A stretch of 64,000 nucleotides of DNA. Origin: Streptomyces luteolus. GTDB lineage: Bacteria; Actinomycetota; Actinomycetes; Streptomycetales; Streptomycetaceae. The DNA is taken from assembly GCF_029968015.1 (NCBI RefSeq), contig NZ_JASCIS010000037.1, positions 1 to 64,000 on the forward strand, given 5' to 3'. The first letter of the stretch is position 1, and each line of letters begins with the position of its first letter. The notes below the pieces were generated by a model that saw nothing but the letters and a program-made list of their open reading frames with translations, was not told the origin of the DNA and ran no database searches. Shown here one piece after another: positions 40,597-49,221 of the stretch. The position numbers and the translations under genes were made by a program.

Positions 40597-41292
40597 GTGA
40601 CCCGCGCAACTTTGGACAAGCAGCCGCACGAAGTCGCCGAGATGTTCGACGACGTCGCCGAGAAGTACGACCTCACCAACGACGTCCTCTCCCTCGGCCA
40701 GGCCCGGCTCTGGCGCAAGGAGGTCGCGAAGGCCGTGGACGCGCGGCCCGCGCAGAAGATCCTCGACCTCGCCGCCGGCACCGCCACCTCCTCGCAGCCG
40801 TTCGTGCGGGCCGGTGCGTACGTCGTGCCCTGCGACTTCTCCCTCGGCATGCTCAGCGTCGGCAAGCAGCGCCACCCGCACCTGCCGTTCACGGCGGGCG
40901 ACGCGACCCGGCTGCCGTTCGCCGACGACTCCTTCGACGCGGTGACCATCTCCTTCGGGCTGCGCAACGTCCAGGAGACGGACCAGGCCCTGCGCGAGCT
41001 GTACCGCGTGACCAAGCCCGGCGGACGCGTCGTCATCTGCGAGTTCAGCCAGCCGACTTGGGCCCCGTTCCGCACCGTCTACACCGAGTACCTGATGCGC
41101 GCGCTGCCGCCCGTGGCCCGCACGGTCTCGTCCAACCCGGACGCGTACGTCTATCTCGCCGAGTCGATCCGCGACTGGCCGGACCAGCCCGCGCTCGCCT
41201 CGCGGCTGCAGTCGGCCGGCTGGTCCAAGGTCGCCTGGCGGAACCTCACCGGCGGCATCGTGGCCCTGCACCGGGGCTTCAAGCCGGCCTGA
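40597..41292 (+). CDS. menG: Demethylmenaquinone methyltransferase (MenG/UbiE)
   Basis: A 231-residue SAM-dependent methyltransferase that performs the last methylation of menaquinone. SAM motif I is KILDLAAGTATSS; UbiE signatures are YDLTNDVLSLGQARLWRKEV and VTISFGLRNVQETDQALREL. I chose the GTG at 40597 (TRATLDKQPHEVAEMFDDVA) because it begins the usual Streptomyces family sequence; an ATG three codons upstream at 40588 is possible. The Shine-Dalgarno is weak. Confidence 0.93.
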   Translation: MTRATLDKQPHEVAEMFDDVAEKYDLTNDVLSLGQARLWRKEVAKAVDARPAQKILDLAAGTATSSQPFVRAGAYVVPCDFSLGMLSVGKQRHPHLPFTAGDATRLPFADDSFDAVTISFGLRNVQETDQALRELYRVTKPGGRVVICEFSQPTWAPFRTVYTEYLMRALPPVARTVSSNPDAYVYLAESIRDWPDQPALASRLQSAGWSKVAWRNLTGGIVALHRGFKPA

Positions 41293-41324
41293 GCGCGGTG
41301 CCGGAGGAGTACCCGGAGGAGCAC

Positions 41325-42245
41325 GTGGACTTCCCTCAGCTGAAGGCCGTCCTGGAGCAGATCGCCGACGAGGTGGGCGCGCTGCCCGGCCGGGGCCGCA
41401 GCGCCGACTACATCCCCGCGCTCGCCGGGGTCGACCCGAACCGCTTCGGGATGGCCTTCGCCGGCGTCGACGGCCGGGTGCACGGCGTGGGGGAGTGGCG
41501 GGTTCCGTTCTCCGTCCAGTCGATCACCAAGGTGTTCACGCTCGCCCTGGTCCTCGCCACGGACGGCGCCGGTCTCTGGGAGAGCGTCGGCCGCGAGCCC
41601 TCGGGCAACCCGTTCAACTCCCTCGTACAGCTGGAGTACGAGAACGGCATTCCACGCAATCCGTTCATCAACGCCGGTGCCCTCGTCGTCACCGACCGGC
41701 TGCAGTCCCTGACCGGCGACGCGGGCGAGGAGCTGCTCGCCTTCCTGCGCGCCGAGAGCGGCAACCCGGACATCGGGTTCGACCTGGAGGTGGCCTCCTC
41801 CGAGACCGCGCACGGCGACCGCAACGCGGCCCTCGCCCACTTCATGGCCTCGTACGGCAATATCCGCCAGCCCGTGCCGACCCTCCTGACGCACTACTTC
41901 CGGCAGTGCTCGATCGAGATGAGCTGCGCCGATCTCGCCCTGGCCACCGGCTTCCTGGCCCGGCACGGGGTGCGCGCCGACGGCGCCCGGCTCCTCACCC
42001 GCAGCGAGGCCAAGCAGATCAACGCGGTGATGATGACCTGCGGGACCTACGACGCTGCGGGCGAGTTCGCGTACCGCGTCGGGCTGCCCGGCAAGAGCGG
42101 CGTCGGCGGCGGGATCGTGGCCGTCGTACCGGGCCGGGGCACGCTGTGCGTGTGGAGCCCGGGGCTCGACGAGCGCGGCAACTCCGTTGCGGGCGTGGCC
42201 GCGCTCGACCGGTTCACGACGCTGACGGGACTGTCCGTGTTCTGA
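41325..42245 (+). CDS. glsA: Glutaminase A
   Basis: A 306-residue serine-dependent glutaminase that hydrolyses glutamine to glutamate and ammonia. The beta-lactamase-like SxxK motif is in PFSVQSITKVFTLAL (Ser about 66, Lys about 69). Other family segments are NPFINAGALVV, AALAHFMASYGNI, YFRQCSIEMSCADLALA and GKSGVGGGIVAVVP. The GTG at 41325 has GGAGGAG five bases before it, and the length fits the family; an in-frame GTG at 41298 lacks a ribosome site. It follows menG by 32 bases. Confidence 0.92.
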   Translation: MDFPQLKAVLEQIADEVGALPGRGRSADYIPALAGVDPNRFGMAFAGVDGRVHGVGEWRVPFSVQSITKVFTLALVLATDGAGLWESVGREPSGNPFNSLVQLEYENGIPRNPFINAGALVVTDRLQSLTGDAGEELLAFLRAESGNPDIGFDLEVASSETAHGDRNAALAHFMASYGNIRQPVPTLLTHYFRQCSIEMSCADLALATGFLARHGVRADGARLLTRSEAKQINAVMMTCGTYDAAGEFAYRVGLPGKSGVGGGIVAVVPGRGTLCVWSPGLDERGNSVAGVAALDRFTTLTGLSVF

Positions 42246-42263
42246 CCGGCCCGTCCTGCGGTG

Positions 42264-42806
42264 TCAGAGCGCCAGCTTGAAGCAGTGCCCCTGGCGGCCC
42301 GACGGCGTCGTGTACGTCTCCGCGAGCTCCATGCCCAGGCGGCGGGTCACGGCGATCGAGCGCTCGTTCTCCGCGGCCACCATCGCCACCACCTCGCTCA
42401 CCCCGGCCGCCCGGACCCGCTCCAGGGTCGTACGCGCCGCGGCCGTCGCGTACCCGCGCCCCCAGGCCTCGCGGGCCAGGCGCCAGCCGATCTCTATCGC
42501 GCCCGCGGGACCCCAGGCGTGCGGCCAGGGCTGGGCGCCGGTGAAGCCGAGCACCCGCCCCTCCTCGTCGAGCATCGTCCACAGGCAGAAGCCGAGCTCC
42601 GCGTCGTGCCGGCGCTGGCGGGCGGTCAGCTCCTCGTACACCGACGGCTCGGCCGCCTTGCCGCCGTGGAACTCCATGACCTCGGGGTGGTTGAACACCT
42701 GGTGCCAGGCGTACGCGTCCTCCTCGGTGGGGACGCGGAGCCTGACGGTGGGGGTGGGGGTGGGGGTGGGTGCGGGTGCGGCGGTGCTCGGCGTCGCTGA
42801 CGTCAT
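42264..42806 (-). CDS. GNAT family N-acetyltransferase (RimJ/RimL-like)
   Basis: A 180-residue acetyltransferase with the RimL-type pattern: VRLRVPTEEDAYAWHQVFNH, EIGWRLAREAWGRGYATAA (acetyl-CoA loop) and AAENERSIAVTRRLGMEL. The N-terminus has a Thr-Pro repeat (APTPTPTPTV) from a GGGGGT microsatellite near 42750. The substrate could be a protein N-terminus or an antibiotic amine. I chose the ATG at 42806; longer starts read into the next gene's promoter. It converges on glutaminase and is divergent from the flavoprotein gene. Confidence 0.85.
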   Translation of the reverse strand: MTSATPSTAAPAPTPTPTPTVRLRVPTEEDAYAWHQVFNHPEVMEFHGGKAAEPSVYEELTARQRRHDAELGFCLWTMLDEEGRVLGFTGAQPWPHAWGPAGAIEIGWRLAREAWGRGYATAAARTTLERVRAAGVSEVVAMVAAENERSIAVTRRLGMELAETYTTPSGRQGHCFKLAL

Positions 42807-42926
42807 ACGAGGCAGCCCTTCGGTCCGTGATCGATACGCCCCCATAGACTGCCCATGTCCAGTGCGCTTCGGCACGTGAGTATGCCGAGAGCCGAACTCC
42901 ACACTCCGAAACCGGGGAGATCAGCC

Positions 42927-44228
42927 GTGACCGAGCCCCAGCCCCTCTCCGAACACAGTGCAGATGTGATCGTCGTCGGGGCCGGGCCAGCCGGCTCCAC
43001 GACCGCGTACTACCTCGCGAAGGCCGGACTCGACGTCCTGCTCCTGGAGAAGACGGCGTTCCCGCGCGAGAAGGTCTGCGGTGACGGCCTCACCCCGCGC
43101 GCCACCAAGCAGCTCGTGTCGATGGGCATCGACATCTCGGAAGAGGCGGGCTGGCTGCGCAACAAGGGGCTGCGCATCATCGGCGGCGGCGTCCGGCTGC
43201 AGCTGGACTGGCCGGACCTCGCCTCGTACCCGGACTACGGCCTGGTGCGCAAGCGCGACGACTTCGACGAGCAGCTGGCCCGCCAGGCGCAGAAGGCGGG
43301 CGCGCGCCTCTACGAGCGGTGCAACGTCGGCGCCCCGATCGTGGACGACCGCACGGGCCGCATCACGGGTGTGCACGCCAAGCTGGGCGACGCCGACTCC
43401 AAGGACAAGCGCGAAGTCACCTTCCACGCCCCGCTCGTCGTCGCCGCCGACGGCAACTCGACCCGGCTCTCCCTCGCGATGGGCCTGCACCGCCGCGAGG
43501 ACCGCCCGATGGGCGTCGCGGTCCGTACGTACTTCGAGTCCCCGCGCCACGACGACGACTACCTGGAGTCGTGGCTGGAGCTGTGGGACCGGCGCGGCCC
43601 GCAGGACCGGCTCCTTCCCGGCTACGGCTGGATCTTCGGCATGGGCGACGGCACGTCCAACGTCGGCCTCGGCATCCTCAACTCCTCCAAGGCGTTCCGG
43701 GAGTTGGACTGGCGGGAGATCCTCAAGGCCTGGTGCGCGTCGATGCCGGAGGACTGGGGGTACACCCCGGAGAACATGACGACGCCGATCCGCGGCGCCG
43801 CCCTGCCGATGGCCTTCAACCGCCAACCGCACTACACCAAGGGCCTTTTGCTCGTCGGTGACGCGGGCGGCCTGGTCAATCCGTTCAACGGCGAGGGCAT
43901 CGCGTACGCCATGGAGTCGGGGCAGCTCGCGGCCGACGTGATCGTGCAGGCGCACGCCCGCCAGACCCCGGCACAGCGCGAACTTGCCCTGCACAACTAC
44001 CCGAAGGTCCTCAAGGAGACCTACGGCGGGTACTACACGCTGGGCCGCGCCTTCGTGAAGCTCATCGGCAACCCGAAGGTCATGAAGATCGCCACGGAGC
44101 GCGGTCTGACGCACCCGGTCCTGATGAGGTTCACGCTGAAGATGCTCGCCAACCTCACCGACCCCACGGGCGGCGACGCGATGGACCGCGTCATCAACGG
44201 CCTCTCCAAGGTGGCGCCGAAGGCCTGA
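42927..44228 (+). CDS. Geranylgeranyl reductase family flavoprotein (MenJ-like)
   Basis: A 433-residue FAD-dependent reductase. The dinucleotide-binding motif is DVIVVGAGPAGSTTAYYLAK, followed by EKVCGDGLTPRA, the second FAD motif VGDAGGLVNPFNGEGIAYAM and a hydrophobic C-terminus. In actinobacteria such proteins reduce double bonds in the menaquinone side chain (for example mycobacterial MenJ). Placement near menG and directly before nuo supports that role. GGGGAG lies 7 bases before the GTG at 42927. Confidence 0.85.
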   Translation: MTEPQPLSEHSADVIVVGAGPAGSTTAYYLAKAGLDVLLLEKTAFPREKVCGDGLTPRATKQLVSMGIDISEEAGWLRNKGLRIIGGGVRLQLDWPDLASYPDYGLVRKRDDFDEQLARQAQKAGARLYERCNVGAPIVDDRTGRITGVHAKLGDADSKDKREVTFHAPLVVAADGNSTRLSLAMGLHRREDRPMGVAVRTYFESPRHDDDYLESWLELWDRRGPQDRLLPGYGWIFGMGDGTSNVGLGILNSSKAFRELDWREILKAWCASMPEDWGYTPENMTTPIRGAALPMAFNRQPHYTKGLLLVGDAGGLVNPFNGEGIAYAMESGQLAADVIVQAHARQTPAQRELALHNYPKVLKETYGGYYTLGRAFVKLIGNPKVMKIATERGLTHPVLMRFTLKMLANLTDPTGGDAMDRVINGLSKVAPKA

Positions 44229-44252
44229 ACCGCTCGCCCCGCGTACGTACGT

Positions 44253-44293
44253 CGAAAGGGCCGCCGCTCCTCGGTGGAGCGGCGGCCCTTTCG
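44253..44293. terminator. Perfect bidirectional terminator
   Basis: CGAAAGGGCCGCCGCTCC and GGAGCGGCGGCCCTTTCG form an 18-bp perfect stem with a 5-base loop, between the flavoprotein gene and the convergent NlpC/P60 gene. Confidence 0.93.
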
Positions 44294-44310
44294 TGTGTCT
44301 CGGGGGACCG

Positions 44311-45111
44311 TCACATGACGCGGACCGCACCGTCGGCCGGGTAGCCCGACAGGTCCTGGATGACGACGCCCTTGCTGGGGTTCGCGGCGTCCAGGTACTG
44401 GCCGTTACCGATGTACACACCCGTGTGGTACGCGGAGCCCTTGCCGCCCCAGTACAGGATGTCGCCGACCTGGAGGTTGCCCGTGCCGACCTCGGTGCCG
44501 ACCATCGACTGGTCCTGGGAGACGCGCGGCAGGTCGACACCGGCCTGCTTGAACGCGGCCTGCACCAGGCTGGAGCAGTCCCAGGCGTTGGGGCCGGTGG
44601 CACCCATGACGTAGGCGTCGCCGACCTGCGACTGCAGGAAGCCGATGACGGCGCCCATGCTGCCGCTGGCGGGAGCCACGGAGTCGGCGGTGTCGGAGAC
44701 GGAGTCGCTGGTGGCGCTGAGCGTGCTGCGCTCGGCGGCGCGGGCGGCGCGCTCCTCGGCGGCGCGCTCCTTCGCCTCCTTCTCGGCCTTGGCCTTGGCG
44801 ATCGCCTTCGCCTTGGCCTTCTTGGCCTCCTTGGCTGCCCTCTCGGCTGCGGCGTCCTGCTCGGCCTGGAGCTTGTAGGAGTCCGCGGCCTGCTGCGTGG
44901 CGTCCGCGCTCGCGGCCACCTTGGTCGCCAGCTCAGTGGTGAGCGTGGGCATCTCGATGGTCTCGGTCACGGGCTCGGACGCGTGCGCCGAACCGGCGGT
45001 GCCGGCCACCGCGAGGGTGCTGAGGACGCCACCGGCAACTCCGGCGCGCAGCTTGCTGGCTCGCTGCGGGCGGGGCTTCCGGTGGCTGGGTATGTGAGCG
45101 GTGTGGGACAT
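44311..45111 (-). CDS. Secreted NlpC/P60 family peptidoglycan hydrolase
   Basis: A 266-residue exported enzyme. A signal peptide covers about 1-46 (basic start, LRAGVAGGVLSTLAVAGTAG, then SAHAS). Residues ~60-130 are an Ala/Lys/Glu-rich coiled coil. The C-terminal NlpC/P60 domain carries NAWDCSSLVQ (Cys about 179), YHTGVYIGNG (His about 229) and the LDAANPSKGVV end. It cleaves stem peptides in the cell wall. I chose the ATG at 45111 for the signal peptide; no strong ribosome site is visible. Confidence 0.88.
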   Translation of the reverse strand: MSHTAHIPSHRKPRPQRASKLRAGVAGGVLSTLAVAGTAGSAHASEPVTETIEMPTLTTELATKVAASADATQQAADSYKLQAEQDAAAERAAKEAKKAKAKAIAKAKAEKEAKERAAEERAARAAERSTLSATSDSVSDTADSVAPASGSMGAVIGFLQSQVGDAYVMGATGPNAWDCSSLVQAAFKQAGVDLPRVSQDQSMVGTEVGTGNLQVGDILYWGGKGSAYHTGVYIGNGQYLDAANPSKGVVIQDLSGYPADGAVRVM

Positions 45112-46122
45112 GAGTACAACCGCTATCAGGGCCTTCGGGTTCCCTTCAAGAAACGTGTGGTGCGCCACAGTTACGTGCCCGCGACGTGAATCCCGGGCGT
45201 GTCGGCCTTTATTGACGCCGTAACGGGCAATGTGGACACCAGGGATCACGGCTGTGATCATTGGGTTTCTTGGTTACGTCCGTTTTGCCCCGCACTTACC
45301 ACCGGATCCGGTGGTTGGCCAAGCCCGGTGTTCGCGACGATTCGGCAACGTGGCGCAGGTCACGGAAAGGTCTCCGAGGGAACGGGTAGTCGCGGGCGAA
45401 CATCGGGGCTTTCCCTAGGGAGTTGACGGGGCGTTCGCTCCGTAATGCCCGGTGTAGTCCGCTATGTCATGTGAACGCGCCGCACCGGTCGTGACCGCGG
45501 GGTGCCCTGAATGTGCGCGTGAGGTGCGCGAAGTGCTGGGGCGGGCTGGGGGGTTGGGCTCGGCTCCCGGTCTCCGCCGACCGCTCGTGAACGTGTGCAT
45601 GCATTCACGTTCGCTCCACACCCCGACCCCTTACGTACCCCTCCGGTCGGACTGCCGCTCGGTGCTCAACTCTTCCGCACGCTCCGCCCGCTCGGTCGGC
45701 CCGCCCGGTCCGCGAGCTCCGCCGTGATCGCCGGGGCCCCTCCTCGCACTGGAAGGCACGTCTCAATATCAGCCGTTTCCGTCCAGCGCCAATTTGCTTG
45801 CAATAGCCACCCCTTGATAGTGCCGCACCCCTCTCGACCAGGCACGACGAGTACAGATGTCACCTCTGGTGATCACTTCGGTGCTTCGCGTATGAAGATC
45901 ACCGCTCATCCGACTTCATGATCCTTCATCAGGTGGTAGAGATCACAAAGGCGTTGGCGCACCCCGTGTCGCAGATCACAGACCGGCAGGCATAGGATGC
46001 GGGGCAGTTGGGCTTGTGAACTGCCTCACATAAGCACGATCTTCGTGATCTCTGTGGGGGTTCGCAGGTCCGGAGGTCCGTCCGCCGAAGCAGTCAATGT
46101 CGACTGAGAGGAGCGAGGAGCG
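45112..46122. other. 1-kb regulatory region between the NlpC/P60 gene and nuoA
   Basis: No convincing gene. The part next to the NlpC/P60 start (45112-45420) should be its long 5' region; I looked for the c-di-AMP (ydaO) riboswitch pattern there and did not find it. The nuo side (45860-46060) is A/T-richer and holds repeated AGATCAC elements, a TAGGAT (45993-45998) that could be a -10 box, and a Rex-like operator. The middle is ordinary GC-rich sequence. Confidence 0.6.
46015..46030. promoter_or_regulatory. Rex operator-like site before nuoA
   Basis: TGTGAACTGCCTCACA matches the Rex consensus TGTGAAC-N3-TTCACA at 12 of 13 fixed positions. Rex is the NADH/NAD+ sensor of Streptomyces and is known to bind upstream of respiratory genes. 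The site lies about 17 bases after a possible -10 box and 93 bases before nuoA, a repressor-type position. Confidence 0.75.
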
Positions 46123-46482
46123 GTGAACGCGTATGCGCCCATCCTCGTATTGGGAGCCCTAGGCGCCGGCTTTGCGATCTTCTCCGTGGTCATGGCCACG
46201 CTTATCGGTCCAAAGCGGTACAACCGAGCCAAGCTCGAGGCCTATGAATGCGGAATCGAGCCGACGCCGACGCCTGCCGGCGGAGGGCGTTTCCCGATCA
46301 AGTACTACCTGACGGCGATGCTCTTCATCATCTTCGATATCGAGATCGTCTTCCTCTACCCCTGGGCCGTCACCTTCGACGCCCTGGGGATTTTCGGGCT
46401 CGTGGAGATGCTGCTCTTCGTGCTCACCGTCTTCGTCGCGTACGCGTACGTATGGCGGCGCGGCGGCCTGGAATGGGACTGA
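46123..46482 (+). CDS. nuoA: NADH-quinone oxidoreductase subunit A
   Basis: A 119-residue membrane subunit of complex I. Three helices are visible, with the conserved loop YECGIEPTPTPAGGGRFPIK and FDIEIVFLYPW. It helps join the membrane arm to the quinone site. GAGGAGCG lies before the GTG start. First gene of the nuo operon; nuoB follows 11 bases later. Confidence 0.96.
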   Translation: MNAYAPILVLGALGAGFAIFSVVMATLIGPKRYNRAKLEAYECGIEPTPTPAGGGRFPIKYYLTAMLFIIFDIEIVFLYPWAVTFDALGIFGLVEMLLFVLTVFVAYAYVWRRGGLEWD

Positions 46483-46493
46483 GGGGCTGACCA

Positions 46494-47048
46494 ATGGGAC
46501 TCGAAGAGAAGCTGCCGAGCGGCTTTCTGCTGACCACCGTCGAACAGGCCGCGGGCTGGGTGCGCAAGTCATCTGTCTTCCCCGCCACCTTCGGCCTCGC
46601 CTGTTGCGCCATCGAGATGATGACCACCGGAGCGGGGCGGTACGACCTCGCCCGCTTCGGCATGGAGGTCTTCCGCGGCTCTCCGCGCCAGGCCGACCTG
46701 ATGATCGTGGCCGGTCGCGTCAGCCAGAAGATGGCACCCGTCCTGCGGCAGGTCTATGACCAGATGCCGAATCCCAAGTGGGTCATTTCCATGGGGGTTT
46801 GTGCGTCGTCGGGCGGAATGTTCAACAACTACGCGATTGTCCAGGGCGTCGACCACGTCGTCCCCGTGGACATCTATCTGCCCGGCTGCCCGCCCCGGCC
46901 CGAGATGCTGATGGACGCGATCCTCAAGCTCCACCAGAAGATCCAGTCCTCCAAGCTCGGCGTGAATGCCGAGGAGGCGGCCCGCGAGGCGGAGGAAGCG
47001 GCGCTCAAGGCGCTCCCCACCATCGAGATGAAGGGGCTGCTGCGGTGA
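46494..47048 (+). CDS. nuoB: NADH-quinone oxidoreductase subunit B
   Basis: A 184-residue subunit that carries the last iron-sulfur cluster (N2) before quinone. Cysteine ligands lie in GLACCAIEMM, MGVCASSGG and YLPGCPPRPEML. It sits at the junction of NuoD and the membrane arm. The stop overlaps the nuoC GTG by 4 bases. Confidence 0.97.
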   Translation: MGLEEKLPSGFLLTTVEQAAGWVRKSSVFPATFGLACCAIEMMTTGAGRYDLARFGMEVFRGSPRQADLMIVAGRVSQKMAPVLRQVYDQMPNPKWVISMGVCASSGGMFNNYAIVQGVDHVVPVDIYLPGCPPRPEMLMDAILKLHQKIQSSKLGVNAEEAAREAEEAALKALPTIEMKGLLR

Positions 47049-47887
47049 GCGAGAACAACAACGGCACCAACGGCAACAACGGCGCGAGCAACGGCAACGG
47101 CGCGAGCAACGGCAACAGCGCGAACGACGGCAGCGGCGCGAACGGCAACGGCGCGAACGACGGCAGTGGCGTGAACCCGGAGAAGGACCTCGGCACGCAG
47201 AACCTGCCGGGCCAGCGCGGCGACCACGGTGAGGAGATCCGCGTCCAGCGCGGCATGTTCGGCGCCAACAACGGCGGCGACACCTCCGGTTACGGCGGTC
47301 TGGTCCGCTCCGTACGCCTGCCCGGCGCCTCCTCCCGGCCCTACGGCGGCTGGTTCGACGAGGTCGCGGACGAGCTGGAGGGCGCGCTGGAGGAGCAGGA
47401 CCTGCTGCCTGAGAGCGCCATCGAGAAGACCGTCGTCGACCGCGACGAGCTCACCTTCCACATCGCCCGCGAACACCTCCTCCGCGTCGCCCGCACCCTG
47501 CGCGACGACCCGGCGCTCCGCTTCGAGCTGTGCACCGGCGTCTCCGGCGTGCACTACCCGGAGGACAAGGGCCGCGAGCTGCACGCCGTCTACCACCTGC
47601 GCTCGCTCACCCACGGCCGCGTGATCCGGCTTGAGGTCAGCGCACCGGACGACGACCGGCACGTGCCGTCCCTGGTCGCGGTCTACCCGACCAACGACTG
47701 GCACGAGCGCGAGACCTACGACTTCTTCGGCCTGGTCTTCGACGGTCACCCGGCCCTCACCCGGATCATGATGCCGGACGACTGGCAGGGCTTCCCGCAG
47801 CGCAAGGACTACCCGCTCGGCGGCATCCCCGTCGAGTACAAGGGCGCCCAGATCCCGGCTCCCGAACAGCGGAGGTCGTACAGCTGA
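47045..47887 (+). CDS. nuoC: NADH-quinone oxidoreductase subunit C
   Basis: A 280-residue peripheral-arm subunit. Conserved parts are FHIAREHLLRVARTL, LCTGVSGVHYPED, DWHERETYDFFGLVF and GFPQRKDYPLGG. The first ~45 residues are a low-complexity Asn/Gly/Ala/Ser tract built from AACGGC-type codon repeats, not typical of NuoC. The GTG at 47045 overlaps nuoB; a later start at MFGANNGG is possible but has no better ribosome site. nuoD starts on the last base of the stop codon. Confidence 0.95.
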   Translation: MSENNNGTNGNNGASNGNGASNGNSANDGSGANGNGANDGSGVNPEKDLGTQNLPGQRGDHGEEIRVQRGMFGANNGGDTSGYGGLVRSVRLPGASSRPYGGWFDEVADELEGALEEQDLLPESAIEKTVVDRDELTFHIAREHLLRVARTLRDDPALRFELCTGVSGVHYPEDKGRELHAVYHLRSLTHGRVIRLEVSAPDDDRHVPSLVAVYPTNDWHERETYDFFGLVFDGHPALTRIMMPDDWQGFPQRKDYPLGGIPVEYKGAQIPAPEQRRSYS

Positions 47888-49221
47888 TGTCAGCATCCAA
47901 CGCAACGTCCCACGCGTCCGGTCGGGAGACGACCGAGGGCACCGTCTACACCGTCACCGGCGGCGACTGGGACGAGGTCGTCGAGCAGGCGGCGAAGTCC
48001 GACGACGAACGCATCATCGTCAACATGGGCCCGCAACACCCGTCCACGCACGGCGTGCTCCGCCTGATCCTGGAGATCGACGGCGAGACGGTCACCGAGG
48101 CCCGCTGCGGCATCGGCTATCTGCACACCGGCATCGAGAAGAACCTCGAATACCGGAACTGGACGCAGGGCACCACCTTCGTCACGCGCATGGACTACCT
48201 GACGCCGTTCTACAACGAGACGGCGTACTGCCTGGCCGTGGAGAAGCTGCTCGGCATCGAGGACGAGATCCCGGACCGGGCGACGATCATCCGCGTGCTC
48301 CTGATGGAGCTGAACCGGCTGTCCTCGCACCTCGTCGCCATCGCCACCGGCGGCATGGAGCTCGGCGCGACGACAATCATGATCTACGGCTTCCGGGACC
48401 GCGAACTGGTCCTGGACATCTTCGAGTTGATCACCGGCCTGCGGATGAACCACGCGTACATCCGCCCCGGCGGACTCGCCCAGGACCTGCCGCCCGGCGC
48501 GGTGGACCAGATCCGCGAGTTGGTGAAGAAGATGCGGAAGAACCTTTCCGAGTACGACAAGCTCGCCACCGGGAACCCCATCTTCAAGGGCCGCATGCAG
48601 GACGTCGGCTATCTCGACCTCGCGGGCTGCATGGCCCTCGGCGCCACCGGCCCGATCCTGCGCGCCGCGGGCCTGCCGCACGACCTGCGCAAGACCGACC
48701 CGTACTGCGGTTACGAGACGTACGACTTCGACGTCCCCACCGCCGACACCTGCGACTCCTACGGCCGCTTCCTGATCCGCCTGGAGGAGATGCGCCAGTC
48801 GCTGCGGATCGTCGAGCAGTGCCTGGACCGCCTGGAGCCGGGACCGGTCATGGTCGGCGACAAGAAGATCGCCTGGCCCGCCCAACTCGCCCTCGGCCCG
48901 GACGGCCTGGGCAACTCGCTCGACCACATCAAGAAGATCATGGGGACCTCGATGGAGGCCCTGATCCACCACTTCAAGCTGGTGACGGAGGGATTCCGGG
49001 TACCGCCGGGACAGGCGTACGCCGCGGTGGAGTCGCCCAAGGGCGAGCTCGGTGTGCACGTCGTCTCGGACGGCGGCACCCGCCCCTACCGGGTCCACTT
49101 CCGCGACCCGTCCTTCACCAACCTGCAGGCCATGGCGGCCATGTGCGAAGGCGGCCAGGTCGCCGACGTGATCGTCGCCGTCGCGTCCATCGACCCCGTG
49201 ATGGGAGGCGTCGACCGGTGA
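47887..49221 (+). CDS. nuoD: NADH-quinone oxidoreductase subunit D
   Basis: A 444-residue subunit that forms the quinone-binding cavity with NuoB. Family segments are NMGPQHPSTHGVLRLILEID, GYLHTGIEKNLEYRNW, FYNETAYCLAVEKLLGI and the C-terminal SFTNLQAMAAMCEGG...VMGGVDR. The first ~45 residues are a nonconserved tail. A GGAGG lies just before the ATG, within nuoC. Confidence 0.97.
   Translation: MSASNATSHASGRETTEGTVYTVTGGDWDEVVEQAAKSDDERIIVNMGPQHPSTHGVLRLILEIDGETVTEARCGIGYLHTGIEKNLEYRNWTQGTTFVTRMDYLTPFYNETAYCLAVEKLLGIEDEIPDRATIIRVLLMELNRLSSHLVAIATGGMELGATTIMIYGFRDRELVLDIFELITGLRMNHAYIRPGGLAQDLPPGAVDQIRELVKKMRKNLSEYDKLATGNPIFKGRMQDVGYLDLAGCMALGATGPILRAAGLPHDLRKTDPYCGYETYDFDVPTADTCDSYGRFLIRLEEMRQSLRIVEQCLDRLEPGPVMVGDKKIAWPAQLALGPDGLGNSLDHIKKIMGTSMEALIHHFKLVTEGFRVPPGQAYAAVESPKGELGVHVVSDGGTRPYRVHFRDPSFTNLQAMAAMCEGGQVADVIVAVASIDPVMGGVDR

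Noticed and set aside
45112..45420. Possible c-di-AMP (ydaO-type) riboswitch before the NlpC/P60 gene
   Set aside because: Cell-wall hydrolase genes in actinobacteria often have one, but I could not find the conserved sequence blocks on the minus strand.
45464..45921. Two short plus-strand frames between the NlpC/P60 gene and nuoA
   Set aside because: No ribosome binding site, poor third-position GC bias and no domain-like pattern.
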